Shown here: one piece after another, positions 1 through 8,780 of the stretch | How positions within the stretch are numbered: the first letter of the stretch is position 1 | Layout of the letters: the number at the start of each line of letters is the position of its first letter | Source: Pseudeuparius sepicola | Lineage: Eukaryota > Arthropoda > Insecta > Coleoptera > Anthribidae | Length of the DNA stretch: 64,000 nt | Direction of reading: 5' to 3' | Assembly (NCBI GenBank): GCA_963920635.1 | Contig: OY987305.1 | Span: forward strand, 12,439,153 to 12,503,152 | Notes under the pieces: generated by a model | Databases searched by the model: none | What the model saw: only the letters and a program-made list of their open reading frames with translations | Told to the model about the DNA's origin: nothing | Position numbers and translations under genes: made by a program

Positions 1-89
1 GTTGCATTTATTTACGTTCAGGTCATTTTATATTGATGTGGAAGCAACTTTGGTCAAAAAAAGAAACTTTAGTCAAAATGATTATTTTT

Positions 90-497
90 ACCTGGACCGT
101 TTTCGGCGAATCTGCCTTGGTGCCTCATTAGGAGAAATCATTGAATCTGTTGAAGTTGAAGCTTGTGGTAGGCTTGGACCACTTTTTTGTTGGTCAGATA
201 AATTTTCTGAAGGTATAGAAGTTGATTGGAGGCATTTCTTATTGCCTACCAACAAAAAATCATCATATTTAAAACGTGTCGAACAAACGAATTGGTTCCT
301 CGACCATAGTACATTATGTTGGGCAAATTTAAAGCTTTTAACCATTCCAAATAATAGAGGTCCCGGTCTTTGGGAAACCTAGAATTTCTAGAATAAGCAC
401 AATACAGTTTAACCCAAATAATGCAACATACCAATGGAAACATACCTTCAGGTCTAAATCTTTTGCAATTTGTGCATGTTCTTACAGAGCAAGACAT
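90..497 (-). pseudogene. Broken THAP-type zinc-finger fragment
   Basis: Read on the minus strand, the start at 497 gives MSCSVRTCTNCKRFRPEG, followed in the same frame by FPKDRDLYYLEWLKALNLPN. The THAP-like continuation (NQFVCSTRFKYDDFLLVGNK, then CLQSTSIPS) lies in another frame at about 310-180. This order of CxxxxC, then FPKD with a Trp, then C-x2-[H]F with a Pro near the end is that of a THAP C2CH DNA-binding finger. At least one frameshift separates the halves, and the expected zinc-binding His is Arg (CSTRF). A possible GT donor at 445 does not restore the frame. THAP domains occur in host regulators and in P-element transposases, and I cannot tell which this was. The far end runs into the window edge, so the gene may be longer. 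Confidence 0.45.
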
Positions 498-607
498 GTT
501 AACGAATGTTAACATGTTCGTGGTATTTACAAACCGCCTGTATTTGATTTGCTCCGACAGCGACAGCAGTTCCTAACCGGTTCTCGTTGATTTAATTGGT
601 TGAAAAC

Positions 608-924
608 CTTAGACAAGGGAGGGGAGAGGACGCGTAACGTGTATGTAGGGACCATAGCAGAGAGTAGAGAGTGATATTTTGTGAGTGTGCCCAAATATCA
701 ATGCGACGCCATAATTTGGTGCCAGGAAAAAAGATATTGTATTATTTGTAGGTATACCGCCTCAAACAACTATAATTTGTTGCTTTGACGAAATTTGGTC
801 CATTTACAAACGAACAGTAATGCTTTATAGGCATTTTTCATTCTTTACCAGTCCCACGCAATTCGCCACTGAGCTCACTCAATTTGGCCGGATTATGCGT
901 CCTCTTTTCCCTCCCTTGTCTTAG
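608..924. mobile_element. MITE with 8-bp TSD (TIR CTWAGACAAGGGAGGG)
   Basis: The left end CTTAGACAAGGGAGGG and the reverse complement of the right end, CTAAGACAAGGGAGGG, are near-identical inverted repeats. They are flanked by TTGAAAAC at 600-607 and 925-932, an 8-bp target-site duplication. The element is 317 bp and has no ORF. It interrupts the repeat at 524-1500, because the uninterrupted sequence is seen at 5090-5110. An 8-bp TSD fits the hAT or P superfamilies; the terminal bases are not the classic hAT CAGRG. Confidence 0.8.
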
Positions 925-1016
925 TTGAAAACCGTCCTGGAATTACGTTCCGGCATTCTGATTCGCTAGAACTCTAGAACTGGTTCAGAACTATGTGTTG
1001 GACTGTTGGATGGAAC

Positions 1017-1357
1017 CAGAGATAATAGTCGCGTTCCTTTTGCCACTTTTCTTAAGAATTCTTACATTATCTCAGTTGGTGGCCGTTCCTTTTACAAATG
1101 AGAATGTGAGCTAACGTGAGATTTTTTACCTCCCCCTTCACCCTTCAAGCACATCCTCGCGAGGACACTCACTATCGAGCATGTTGGCAGAGCATATAAA
1201 ACAATATATGCTCTGATGTAGGCTCAGTTTGGTGGTGGGGAAAATGACCATTTAACAAGATGAGCCTTTGACAGTAAAAAACAAACTGAGTGGCTCGGCT
1301 AACAACTGAGCTAAAGTCCTCAGTGTAGGGGCAAAAGGAACGCGGCTAATATCTCTG
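1017..1357. mobile_element. hAT-like MITE (TIR CAGAGATAATAG)
   Basis: The left end CAGAGATAATAGTCGCGTTC is inverted at 1335-1357 with few mismatches. The flanks are GATGGAAC (1009-1016) and GTTGGAAC (1358-1365), a 7 of 8 match. The CAGAG terminus and the 8-bp duplication fit hAT non-autonomous elements. A short palindrome built on AGAGCATATA lies inside at about 1191-1216. No transposase is present. Confidence 0.65.
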
Positions 1358-1500
1358 GTTGGAACAAAGCTATTTTCAGCTGTTTTATAATTTTGATGGA
1401 TGTCGATGTCGGTAGTCGGTATTGTCGGTTCACCAAAGATCCAAAGATCAAAGAGTCTCTCTACCAAAAAGTTAGTTTACATTTTAGATTTTGGGCTGTT

Positions 1501-2170
1501 TAATTTTCAAGAAATTATAAAATAAATAAAGGAGTTTCCGTGCAATTGTGAGCAAAAACTGGTATACCTATATCAGCTACATCGATTCAGGAATTAGGAA
1601 TCGTAAAATACCTACTCCTTGTGAAAACCTTCAATCGAGAAACCAAATACCTAGTTATGCATTGCAATAATAATGGCTTTTAGCAATGTTTTTAGTTTTT
1701 ATTTTACGTCGATATCGTTAGGAAACTTGTGTCAAATTGAAGATTTTTATTGGGGCCTTATGAACTTTAGCTCCCAAATCTCATTGGTACTAGTAATTGA
1801 ATCAAAAGGAGAAATGATAACGACGAAATTGACAGGATAAATTTGAAATAATGAAAAGTACAAAGTTTGTTTTATATTTTATTGAACACAACCTTTGTGT
1901 GTATAATATACACAAGGATATAACTATAATGCAATAAATAAAGAGTGTATAATTGCCATCCAGTCTGAAATGCTTTTGAACCAAATTTTAACAATCGCTA
2001 GAACCTTTTTAAATATGGATGAAACTAGGCACATTTTTTTAGATGAGCTCAAGGGAAAAAACCGGTTTTACCAATGAAAAAAATCCTTGGCACATCTCTA
2101 ACTATAAATAAAAGTGAAAAACTGTCAAAAAGAAAATTGACTGTGTGGCAATTTACAACTCAAAAATGAC
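1501..2170. other. Stretch with no recognised gene
   Basis: AT-rich sequence between the interrupted repeat and the end of the minus-strand gene. I see no coding exon, no tRNA and no clear repeat boundary. The part next to 2171 should hold the 3' UTR of that gene. Confidence 0.4.
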
Positions 2171-3042
2171 CTACTTCAATGAAGAACTGCTGCTGGACTT
2201 CGGAGAAGATGCAACAAAGTCCTCATTCGCACTGAAGTCTGATATGGTTAAAGATCTTGAAGCTAAAAATAAACATTTCTATAAGGAATATAACCAACAT
2301 TAGCCTTATTGTATTACAATTATTAGTCTCTTCGGAATCAGTAATATTTCCACCCGTAGCAATAGGTCCCTTGGCTGGTGCAGTCAGATTGCTAAATTTG
2401 TGAACTACTTCTTTATAGGTTTTTGTAAAACCTTCCAATTCATATAGCTCTTCTACATAGTAATTAAGTTCACGGAGAGGGTTAGTCAATAAGGATATTT
2501 CCTAAAACAATTCATGCCAATCTTATATCCCAGCTTTACTAAAGGAAGTCTAATACTACAGTTAACTGACACCGTACCATTAACACAGCTTTTACTAAAA
2601 GTTTTAACAATACTTAAGTATAAACTTACATCACTAGGAGCGGCTACAATATCTTTGTCATGATTTGAGACAAGATCTGTAGCGTTATTCTTTAATTTAG
2701 CCAAGTGTAGTACAGATGAATTATTTCCCAAAGCCAAACAGTTGACACAGGGTTTTTCTCCGCTGATCGTTTCCTTTAAATCGTCGACTACTAACTCTCC
2801 AATATTGCCCATGTTCTTTACGCTATTTAAATACTCCTCTAAAAGAAAAATAAATGATCAATGATACCTGTATGACTTTTTTGTGCAAGTAGATAATGAT
2901 GTTTACCAGTTACAGCGCAAACTTTTCTATACACATTCAGGGTTTCCGAAGGGTCGGCACTGGCGGTTTCCCGTAGTGCTATTACTTCTTCATATAATTT
3001 CATAAGACCTTCTTCTTGGGAATCTGAGAAAAGCTCCTCCAT
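2171..3042 (-). CDS. Four-exon gene of unknown function, about 206 aa
   Basis: Minus-strand exons at 3042-2907, 2838-2630, 2501-2318 and 2262-2171 join in frame with GT-AG introns of 56-128 bp and a TAG stop. The start MEELFSDSQEEG has a good AAACATGG context. The predicted protein has 206 aa. It is acidic, looks mostly helical, carries a CVNC pair near residue 80, and ends in a Ser-rich tail (SSPKSSSSSLK). The consistent phases (1, 0, 1) across three introns are the main evidence that it is real. I do not recognise the family. An open reading frame runs through the second intron, so retention there would give a different C-terminus. The opposite strand has a 45-codon ORF over exon 4 that I regard as a shadow. 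Confidence 0.65.
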
Positions 3043-3160
3043 GTTTTCGTATATTACAAGGAATATTTTTTAATCGCAATCGGAAATTTTGAAATTTGAA
3101 TTTGACAATTCAATTTGTAATTTAATTCACAAAATATAAAGATTAGGTGTTTACTACATA

Positions 3161-4759
3161 CTCAGAAAAATAAAAAACATAGAAATGGCATCTGTAGATT
3201 GAAATGTTTGTAAGGGGTAGCACTTTTTATACTCTATTATTTATTTACTAGTTAAAGTTTAACAGCGTTGCCAATAATTCATAATGAAAAATTTATTTCT
3301 CTAGTAATAATTAAAATAATCTTCAAGATAATAATCGTTTTTCAACAGTGGTTTCCGTTGTATGTAGGGACTAGGGACATACCCAATCAGTTGCAAATAC
3401 GTTTGCTTTGAAGTAAATAATGGTAGATAATACCTATATGTTATTTGTGTATTTATGAGATAAGGTCTGCATGACTAATAGGTGAATCTAGTATTTATAA
3501 TTATCTAGACACTTATTAGGCAGTATTTCTATACTACGTGTAGTACTTTAATCTGTGATACAACTAAGGAAACAATAATATAGGTACCTACAATTACCAA
3601 TACCAATCGCACAATCTGACAAACGCGCAAATCGGTCAAGAGTGTGCCTCACCCTGGTGCTGTGTCTTTTAGAAGCAATTTTTCGCTGTTTTTAAGTGTT
3701 TCTGAAGTATTCGTCGGTTTAAAATGCTTATATAGACAATTAATTTATACGTTATGGGAAAAAAAGTGTATTGTTTGCAAATCAAGCATCTCGCCAAAGG
3801 AGGTTACATATCATGCGTAAGTACATAGGCGTACCTAGTTCGGGGCACGGTAAAAGATACCTTTACCACCAGAGGGAAAATAATTCTCAACATGGGTATG
3901 AAACGAAAGGGCTCGACGGGTAGAAAACAATAAGGTGAATGACGTCATAATAAATCTAATATGGCGGCCTCCCCAAGACGGCGGGTTGCCTAATTCTTCA
4001 GAACATCCTCGACATGGGTATCAAATGAAAGGATTTGAAGAGTAGAAAACGATAAGGTGAGTGACGTCATACTAAATCCAATAGGGCGGATGCCCGATGC
4101 CCCAAGATGGCAGATTAAATTTCTTTACCACCCTTCCGAAATGGGAATCAAATAGGTACCTACTAAAAAAGCACAAAATAAAATCAATAATAAAAAAACC
4201 TTTTTAAAAACAAGCTTTTATTTAAGTAAGCCATTTACTAAAACGGATAAAATAAGTTTAGGTTTTCGTTAAGATAATTCAATGCCAAACTGCGACAAGC
4301 TTTTTTAAATCAAAAAGCTTGTCGCGCAAACTGTAAAGAAAATATATTCTTTAGCATGTACTTGTGGCATTGAATTATCTTAACGAAAACCTAAACTTAT
4401 TTTATCCGTTTTAGTTCCTGGCTTAAATAAAAGCTTGTTTTTAAAAAGTTTTTATTTTTTTATATTGTGTTCGCCGAACAATCCCCAACTAGTAACTGTC
4501 AATAACATTGATAAGTTTGAATTTTAGAATTGACGCGTACTAGTTGTACCTGAAATTGAGATATAAATGCAAATTGAGATATAAAGGCAAACATATTTTT
4601 TCCTATTTTTATAACTAGGTATTTTAAAAATAAGAGGTACGCCACTGCCTTGTAATCGTTAGCACCAGATCTGTCACCCGAACTGTAAACATTATTTTTT
4701 TATTATGGGAACAAACTTGCCAATACAAAGCCAGTTCTACGTTTTTTATTTTTTCTGAG
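3161..4759. mobile_element. 1.6-kb TIR transposon, copy 1 (8-bp TSD)
   Basis: It begins CTCAGAAAAATAAAAAAC and ends in the inverted form TTTTTTCTGAG. A perfect 8-bp duplication, ACTACATA, flanks it at 3153-3160 and 4760-4767. A second copy at 18373-19989 is highly similar over most of the length. No transposase ORF is visible, so it is non-autonomous despite its size. Inside are two diverged units of roughly 100-125 bp around 3880-4100, each containing ATGGGTATCAAA-like and TGACGTCAT motifs, plus a palindrome at 4206-4449. The superfamily is uncertain (8-bp TSD, CTCAG ends). Confidence 0.88.
4206..4449. repeat. Imperfect palindrome inside the 1.6-kb transposon
   Basis: The arm 4206-4289 (with CGGATAAAATAAGTTTAGG) is repeated in inverse at 4366-4449. 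The copy at 19436-19670 keeps the left arm but has unrelated sequence in place of the right arm, so the inverted arm is specific to copy 1. Confidence 0.75.
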
Positions 4760-4803
4760 ACTACATACATTAACCTTTATGTTTTGTGACGGACAACTAC
4801 CAG

Positions 4804-4945
4804 GGCATACATAATAAATAACAAGCAGTTTACTTATTATTCTTGAGAAAACATCCGCAAACTCAATGACCTTGACGCCATATTGGGGGAATGGAAATCA
4901 GAGATGTATTCAGGAAAATCAATTCAGAAATACAGAGGATATTTT
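4804..4945. repeat. Terminal fragment of the AGAGCATATAAAACAACC MITE family
   Basis: It contains, in inverse orientation, the same end sequence as 6380-6478 and 24540-24653 (ATATTGGGGGAATGGAAAT and CTCAATGACCTTGA). Only one end is present. Confidence 0.55.
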
Positions 4946-5026
4946 TTTACTTCTCGCCCTTCCTGATTTTGGCGGAACTTTGATTTTTTGAGATATCATC
5001 ATTTTAAATCGATGTTTTCGAGGTAC

Positions 5027-6000
5027 TTGTATTACAAACCGCTTGTATTGGATTTGTTCCAACAGCAGTTCCTAACCGGTTCTCGTTGAATTAATTGGTT
5101 GAAAAGAGTCCTGGAATTACTTTCCTGCATTCTGATTCGCTAGAACTGGTTCAGAACTATGTGTTGGAACCTCAGACTAATGAATAAAGGGGACGAATTT
5201 CTTTACAAATTTAAGTAAATTGTTGACAGGCAGTTATTTATTACTATCCCCATGTTTACAAATATTGGTCCTTTACTGACCTGCCCCAAACATGTTGTCA
5301 CGTTTAAGAGTAACAATAACTAGGAATATCATAAATAAAACCGGCAATTTCTTTAGTAGATGCATTGAACGTAAAATTGCCCCCACTTATGAAATTCAGG
5401 CGGAACAGTAAAGTAAAACAACCTTTTCGTGTTCAAGGAAGATTATGTAGGTGTTTTATTATTGACAAAATGGTTATAGTAGACCCATTACTCTTCGCAC
5501 TAATCGGCAACGTTGCGGCCGTTTGACAGGGACCAAAGTTAGCGCTTGCTCAAATTGTTTGTTTTCCATTTTGTTTGTTTTGGTGTGTGCTTCAGTATTT
5601 GCTTAGTTTTACCAGAGAACAAACGCTAAAATCGAGTTTTTGTGTGATTCTAAGTTTAAAATATAAAAAAAGTGCATAAAGTGCAAGTGCCTTTCCTTTA
5701 AAGTGAAAAAAGAGAATATTTCGTTCCATAGGTAGTATTTGTAAATACATTTATCTCTTTCATAAAGTGAGAAGGTTCAACTTACTGTTTACATCTGTAT
5801 AAAGACGCTATAATGCGGTGTCCTCTTTATTCATTAGTCTGAGGTTGGAACAAAGCTATTTTCAGCTGTTTTGTAATTTTGATGGATGTCAGTTCACCAG
5901 AGATTATTATCAAAAAGTTAGGTTACATTTTTAGATTTTGTCCTGTGTTTAATTTAATTTTTCCATGAACTTGAGTGAGACTGCAGATTATAAAACAATT
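5027..6000. repeat. Old interspersed repeat, copy 2 (interrupted)
   Basis: Positions 5027-5170 and 5844-5950 match 524-1016 and 1358-1500. One insertion (5171-5843) splits it at exactly the GTTGGAAC site that is also occupied, by a different element, in copy 1. No ORF of note. Confidence 0.7.
5171..5843. mobile_element. TIR element with 8-bp TSD (CTCAGACTAATGAATAAAG)
   Basis: The terminal repeats CTCAGACTAATGAATAAAG are inverted at both ends and are perfect over 19 bp. Perfect GTTGGAAC duplications flank the element at 5163-5170 and 5844-5851. It is 673 bp and carries no transposase. The CTCAG terminus and 8-bp TSD are shared with the 1.6-kb element, which suggests the same transposase superfamily although the interiors differ. 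Confidence 0.85.
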
Positions 6001-6143
6001 ATGCTCTGCTACTTGCCTGGGCCACAAAATAATATAAAGGTTTTTGTTCCTCCTATTTTGGCCTCTATTCTGTTGAATAATTTAGCCTGTACTCGCTTAT
6101 ATACTTTTCGAGAAGGCACTTTCAAGTGCGTCTGAGCTGTTAC

Positions 6144-6478
6144 CAGAGCGTATAAAACAACCAAATGGATGCAGTGTCGGGGAGACTGGCGATTGGGCAG
6201 TTCTTTTTTGGCTGTATGAGAGCAGATATTACAGTGCCGTGGAGTGTGCTTTTTGTAAATTGTGCTTTGTGCTAGTATCTTTAAATAAAGAATCCCAGGA
6301 AGGAGTCAAAGCTGCTTGCGCTGACCACACACTATATACTTTACTAATACTACTCTGTATTTCTGAATTGATTTTCCCGACTACTCCTCTGACTTCTATT
6401 CCCCCAATATGGCTCAAGGTCATTGAATTTGCGGAGGATTTTTCATGAGTAATTTAGCTGGTTGTTTTATATGCTCTG
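6144..6478. mobile_element. hAT-like MITE (TIR CAGAGCRTATAAAACAACC)
   Basis: The left end CAGAGCGTATAAAACAACCA is inverted at 6459-6478. The interior (for example ATGGATGCAGTGTCGGGG and TGGGCAGTTCTTTTTTGGC) recurs at 24250-24653. No clear target duplication remains. Short ORFs on both strands here are not genes. Confidence 0.75.
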
Positions 6479-6479
6479 C

Positions 6480-6952
6480 TTTTATCATCAATCAACGCTT
6501 ATTTACTCATCTTCCCTTTTCGAGTTTGCTACTTCCCTTTTCCATCCTTTCTTTCCCAAGATTACTATCAAATTGTTCAATCGTTCAAAATCTATATATA
6601 TAAAGGTTACTGCCTGTACAACCTATTCTTCTATATATTTTGTGGTCTGTACCAAAACCAGATCGTCTATATGATCAATTTAAATATAACCTAGACTACA
6701 CGTGGTCGCGATATGACCTATTCTCTTATTGGTCTGGCCGTAGTAAATTCTCAAGTGTTTAAGGGGCGAAAGGAATGCAGGGCCGGCTCTTCCCTCAGTC
6801 GAGTTTACTGCACGAGTAGGATCGCGCGCAGACTTCTTGCAGAATCTCATATACCTACTAGTCCGACTCTGGTAATCGATCGCAATGCGGTCATGTGACT
6901 TTGTTTATGTCTACTGCCTCTGTAACTTGGATAGACTATATATTTTTTCAGG
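6480..6952. other. Stretch with no recognised feature
   Basis: Between two MITEs. I see only short chance ORFs and no repeat boundary. Confidence 0.3.
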
Positions 6953-6960
6953 ACAAATCT

Positions 6961-7275
6961 ACGAAAGCGTAGAGCGGCCACACGAGATTCATTTTATTCT
7001 TCACACTTTTTTCTGTCAATTATACATCGTTGACACTTTTTTCTGTCGGTTATACATAATTGACACATTTTTCTGTCAATTATACATAATTGACACATTT
7101 TTCTGTCAATTATACATAATTGACACTTTGGTATCAAATACGAATATCTACTATAATTGACAGGAAAAAGTGTCAATTATGTATAATTTCACAGAAAACA
7201 GTGTCAACGATGTACAGTTGACAGAAAAAAGTGTCAGGATAAAATAAATCTCGTGTGGCCGCTCTACGCTTTCGT
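6961..7275. mobile_element. Foldback MITE with internal minisatellite (8-bp TSD)
   Basis: The ends ACGAAAGCGTAGAGCGGCC are perfect inverted repeats flanked by ACAAATCT at 6953-6960 and 7276-7283. The 315-bp interior is a ~30-bp unit built on TGACACTTTTTTCTGTCAAT and TATACATAAT. It is repeated about four times in one direction (7005-7125), then about three times inverted (7155-7235), so the whole element can fold on itself. ORFs reading the repeat (DTFFCQLYII units) are by-products. Confidence 0.85.
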
Positions 7276-7283
7276 ACAAATCT

Positions 7284-7672
7284 ATGATTTGTCATGAAAA
7301 ATTAATAAACCCTCGAATAAATCCAAACGAGGTATATTTTTACCTTTTTTTTTCATCAAATTATATACTTCTGCATTTTGGTTAGGTACATTTTTTAGAA
7401 ATACGGTACATTTCGCAGTTCTGAAATCAAGTCAGACGTGCACTGCATGCCACTTTATTCCCCTAACAATAAAATAAATTAATAAAGGTCCTAATTTTTA
7501 CGGGATGAGCATGGATAATGGTCCTAGTTACCGAATCCATTAAGACGAATAAAACAACAACAACAAATGCCTAACCTATATATATCAAATACCAATACCA
7601 TATATTGTGGCGAATTGGCGAATGCGAATGCGAAGAATCTTGATTCGTAAAAACAAAGGTGAACAAAAGAAT
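7284..7672. promoter_or_regulatory. Upstream region of the POLR3K-YRDC-PLEKHM1 array
   Basis: This is the only substantial non-coding stretch in front of the three closely packed plus-strand genes, so a promoter for at least the first should lie here. I see no clear TATA box or initiator. Confidence 0.3.
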
Positions 7673-8064
7673 ATGGTTGCTTTTTGTCCATTTTGCAATA
7701 ATTTACTATTCGTTGAAGAAAACGTTAGTGGTAAATTACAATTTACTTGTAATATATGCCCTGTATTTTTTCCCGTAAAGAAAGTTATCTCCTACAGAAA
7801 TTATTACAAATTGAAGGTTAGAATATCATCTTATTAGGTTAACTATTATTGCAGTCATCAATTAATGCAAATTTTTAGGAAATTGACGATGTGTTAGGTG
7901 GACCCGAAGCTTGGAAAAACGTCGATTCGACTGAAGAACGTTGCCCACAGTGCAGTCATCCTCGAGCATATTTCTTACAGCTGCAGACGAGATCTGCCGA
8001 CGAACCCATGACCACATTTTATCGCTGTTGTAACCCCGAATGTAACCATAACTGGCGTGATTAA
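7673..8064 (+). CDS. POLR3K: DNA-directed RNA polymerase III subunit RPC10 (POLR3K)
   Basis: Two exons, 7673-7816 and 7879-8064, joined in phase 0 across a 62-bp intron, give 109 aa (human POLR3K has 108). The N-terminal zinc ribbon (CPFC and CNIC) and the C-terminal TFIIS-like ribbon (CPQC and CCNPEC) are both present, with the acidic hairpin motif QTRSADEPMTTFYRC that inserts near the Pol III active site. In other species this subunit supports RNA cleavage, termination and reinitiation by Pol III in the nucleus. Start choice: the ATG at 7673 gives MVAFCPFC, which matches the family's MLLFCPGC. Upstream in-frame sequence is not conserved. YRDC begins 9 nt after the stop. Confidence 0.96.
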
Positions 8065-8073
8065 GTTATTTAA

Positions 8074-8778
8074 ATGAAAGTGATTAGTGGTATAATTAAA
8101 GTAGTAAAATTTTCAACTAAGGCTAATGTTTCACATTCTATGGCCAATATTATTTCCGTTAAAAATCCAGAGGCAGAGACACTCGCTGTAAGCTATTTGA
8201 ATGCTGGATCTGTGATCGCGGTACCTACAGACACTGTGTATGGACTTGCTTGTGACGCTACTGACTCAATTGCTATCAATAAGTTGTATTCAATTAAATG
8301 TCGTGACGAAAATAAACCTTTAGCGATTTGCCTTGGAGAAGTATCCCAGGTGAGTCTCTGGGCAAGTATACTACATATTCCAAAAGGACTTCTTGAAGCT
8401 TTAATACCTGGACCAGTGACAGTAATTTTAAATTGTGCCAACAGGTTGAATAAATCACTCAGTTGTCAAGGTAAAGTTGGCATTCGAATTCCCGATTGTA
8501 ATTTTATAAGAAACGTAGCTTCCACATTAAAGAGACCTTTAGCTCTTACTAGTGCAAACTTAAGCAACGAACCAAGTGCCGTTAAAGTGAGTGAGTTTTC
8601 TGCTCTTTGGGACAGAATCCCTGCTGTTTTTGATGCTGGGAATTTAGGTATAAACCAGAGTGCATCTATAATTGTTGACATTTCGGAACGTGGCACATAT
8701 CGGATTTTAAGGCAAGGAGTTGCCTATAAGGACACTATCAATATTCTTACAAAGTTTGGTTTAAAACTTAGGCCCTAA
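8074..8778 (+). CDS. YRDC: Threonylcarbamoyl-AMP synthase, YrdC/Sua5 family
   Basis: A single-exon ORF of 234 aa. The YrdC fold spans about residues 25-230. It has the family signatures VIAVPTDTVYGLACDA, IKCRDENKPLAICL (the KxR...KP ATP/threonine-binding region) and LTSANLSNEPS (the SxN motif). The enzyme makes threonylcarbamoyl-AMP from Thr, bicarbonate and ATP for the t6A37 modification of ANN-decoding tRNAs. The N-terminus MKVISGIIKVVKFSTKANVS is basic and could be a mitochondrial presequence. Met22 (SHSMANIISVK) could give a cytosolic form. It lies 9 nt after POLR3K and 2 nt before PLEKHM1, so it has almost no room for UTRs of its own. Confidence 0.95.
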   Translation: MKVISGIIKVVKFSTKANVSHSMANIISVKNPEAETLAVSYLNAGSVIAVPTDTVYGLACDATDSIAINKLYSIKCRDENKPLAICLGEVSQVSLWASILHIPKGLLEALIPGPVTVILNCANRLNKSLSCQGKVGIRIPDCNFIRNVASTLKRPLALTSANLSNEPSAVKVSEFSALWDRIPAVFDAGNLGINQSASIIVDISERGTYRILRQGVAYKDTINILTKFGLKLRP

Positions 8779-8780
8779 TC

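Larger units (their letters stand above)
524..1500. repeat. Old interspersed repeat, copy 1 (interrupted)
   Basis: The pieces 524-607, 933-1016 and 1358-1500 match 5027-5170 and 5844-5950 in the same order. Shared stretches include CCTAACCGGTTCTCGTTGA and AACTGGTTCAGAACTATGTG. The copy is split by two younger insertions (608-924 and 1017-1357). No coding potential was seen. The superfamily is not recognised. Confidence 0.7.

Noticed and set aside
2..382. 126-codon plus-strand ORF at the window edge
   Set aside because: It starts at a TTG, resembles nothing I know, and lies antisense to the better-supported THAP-like fragment.
6885..7160. 91-codon ORF with repeated QLYIIDTFFC units
   Set aside because: It only reads through the minisatellite inside the foldback MITE; the mirror ORF on the other strand has the same origin.
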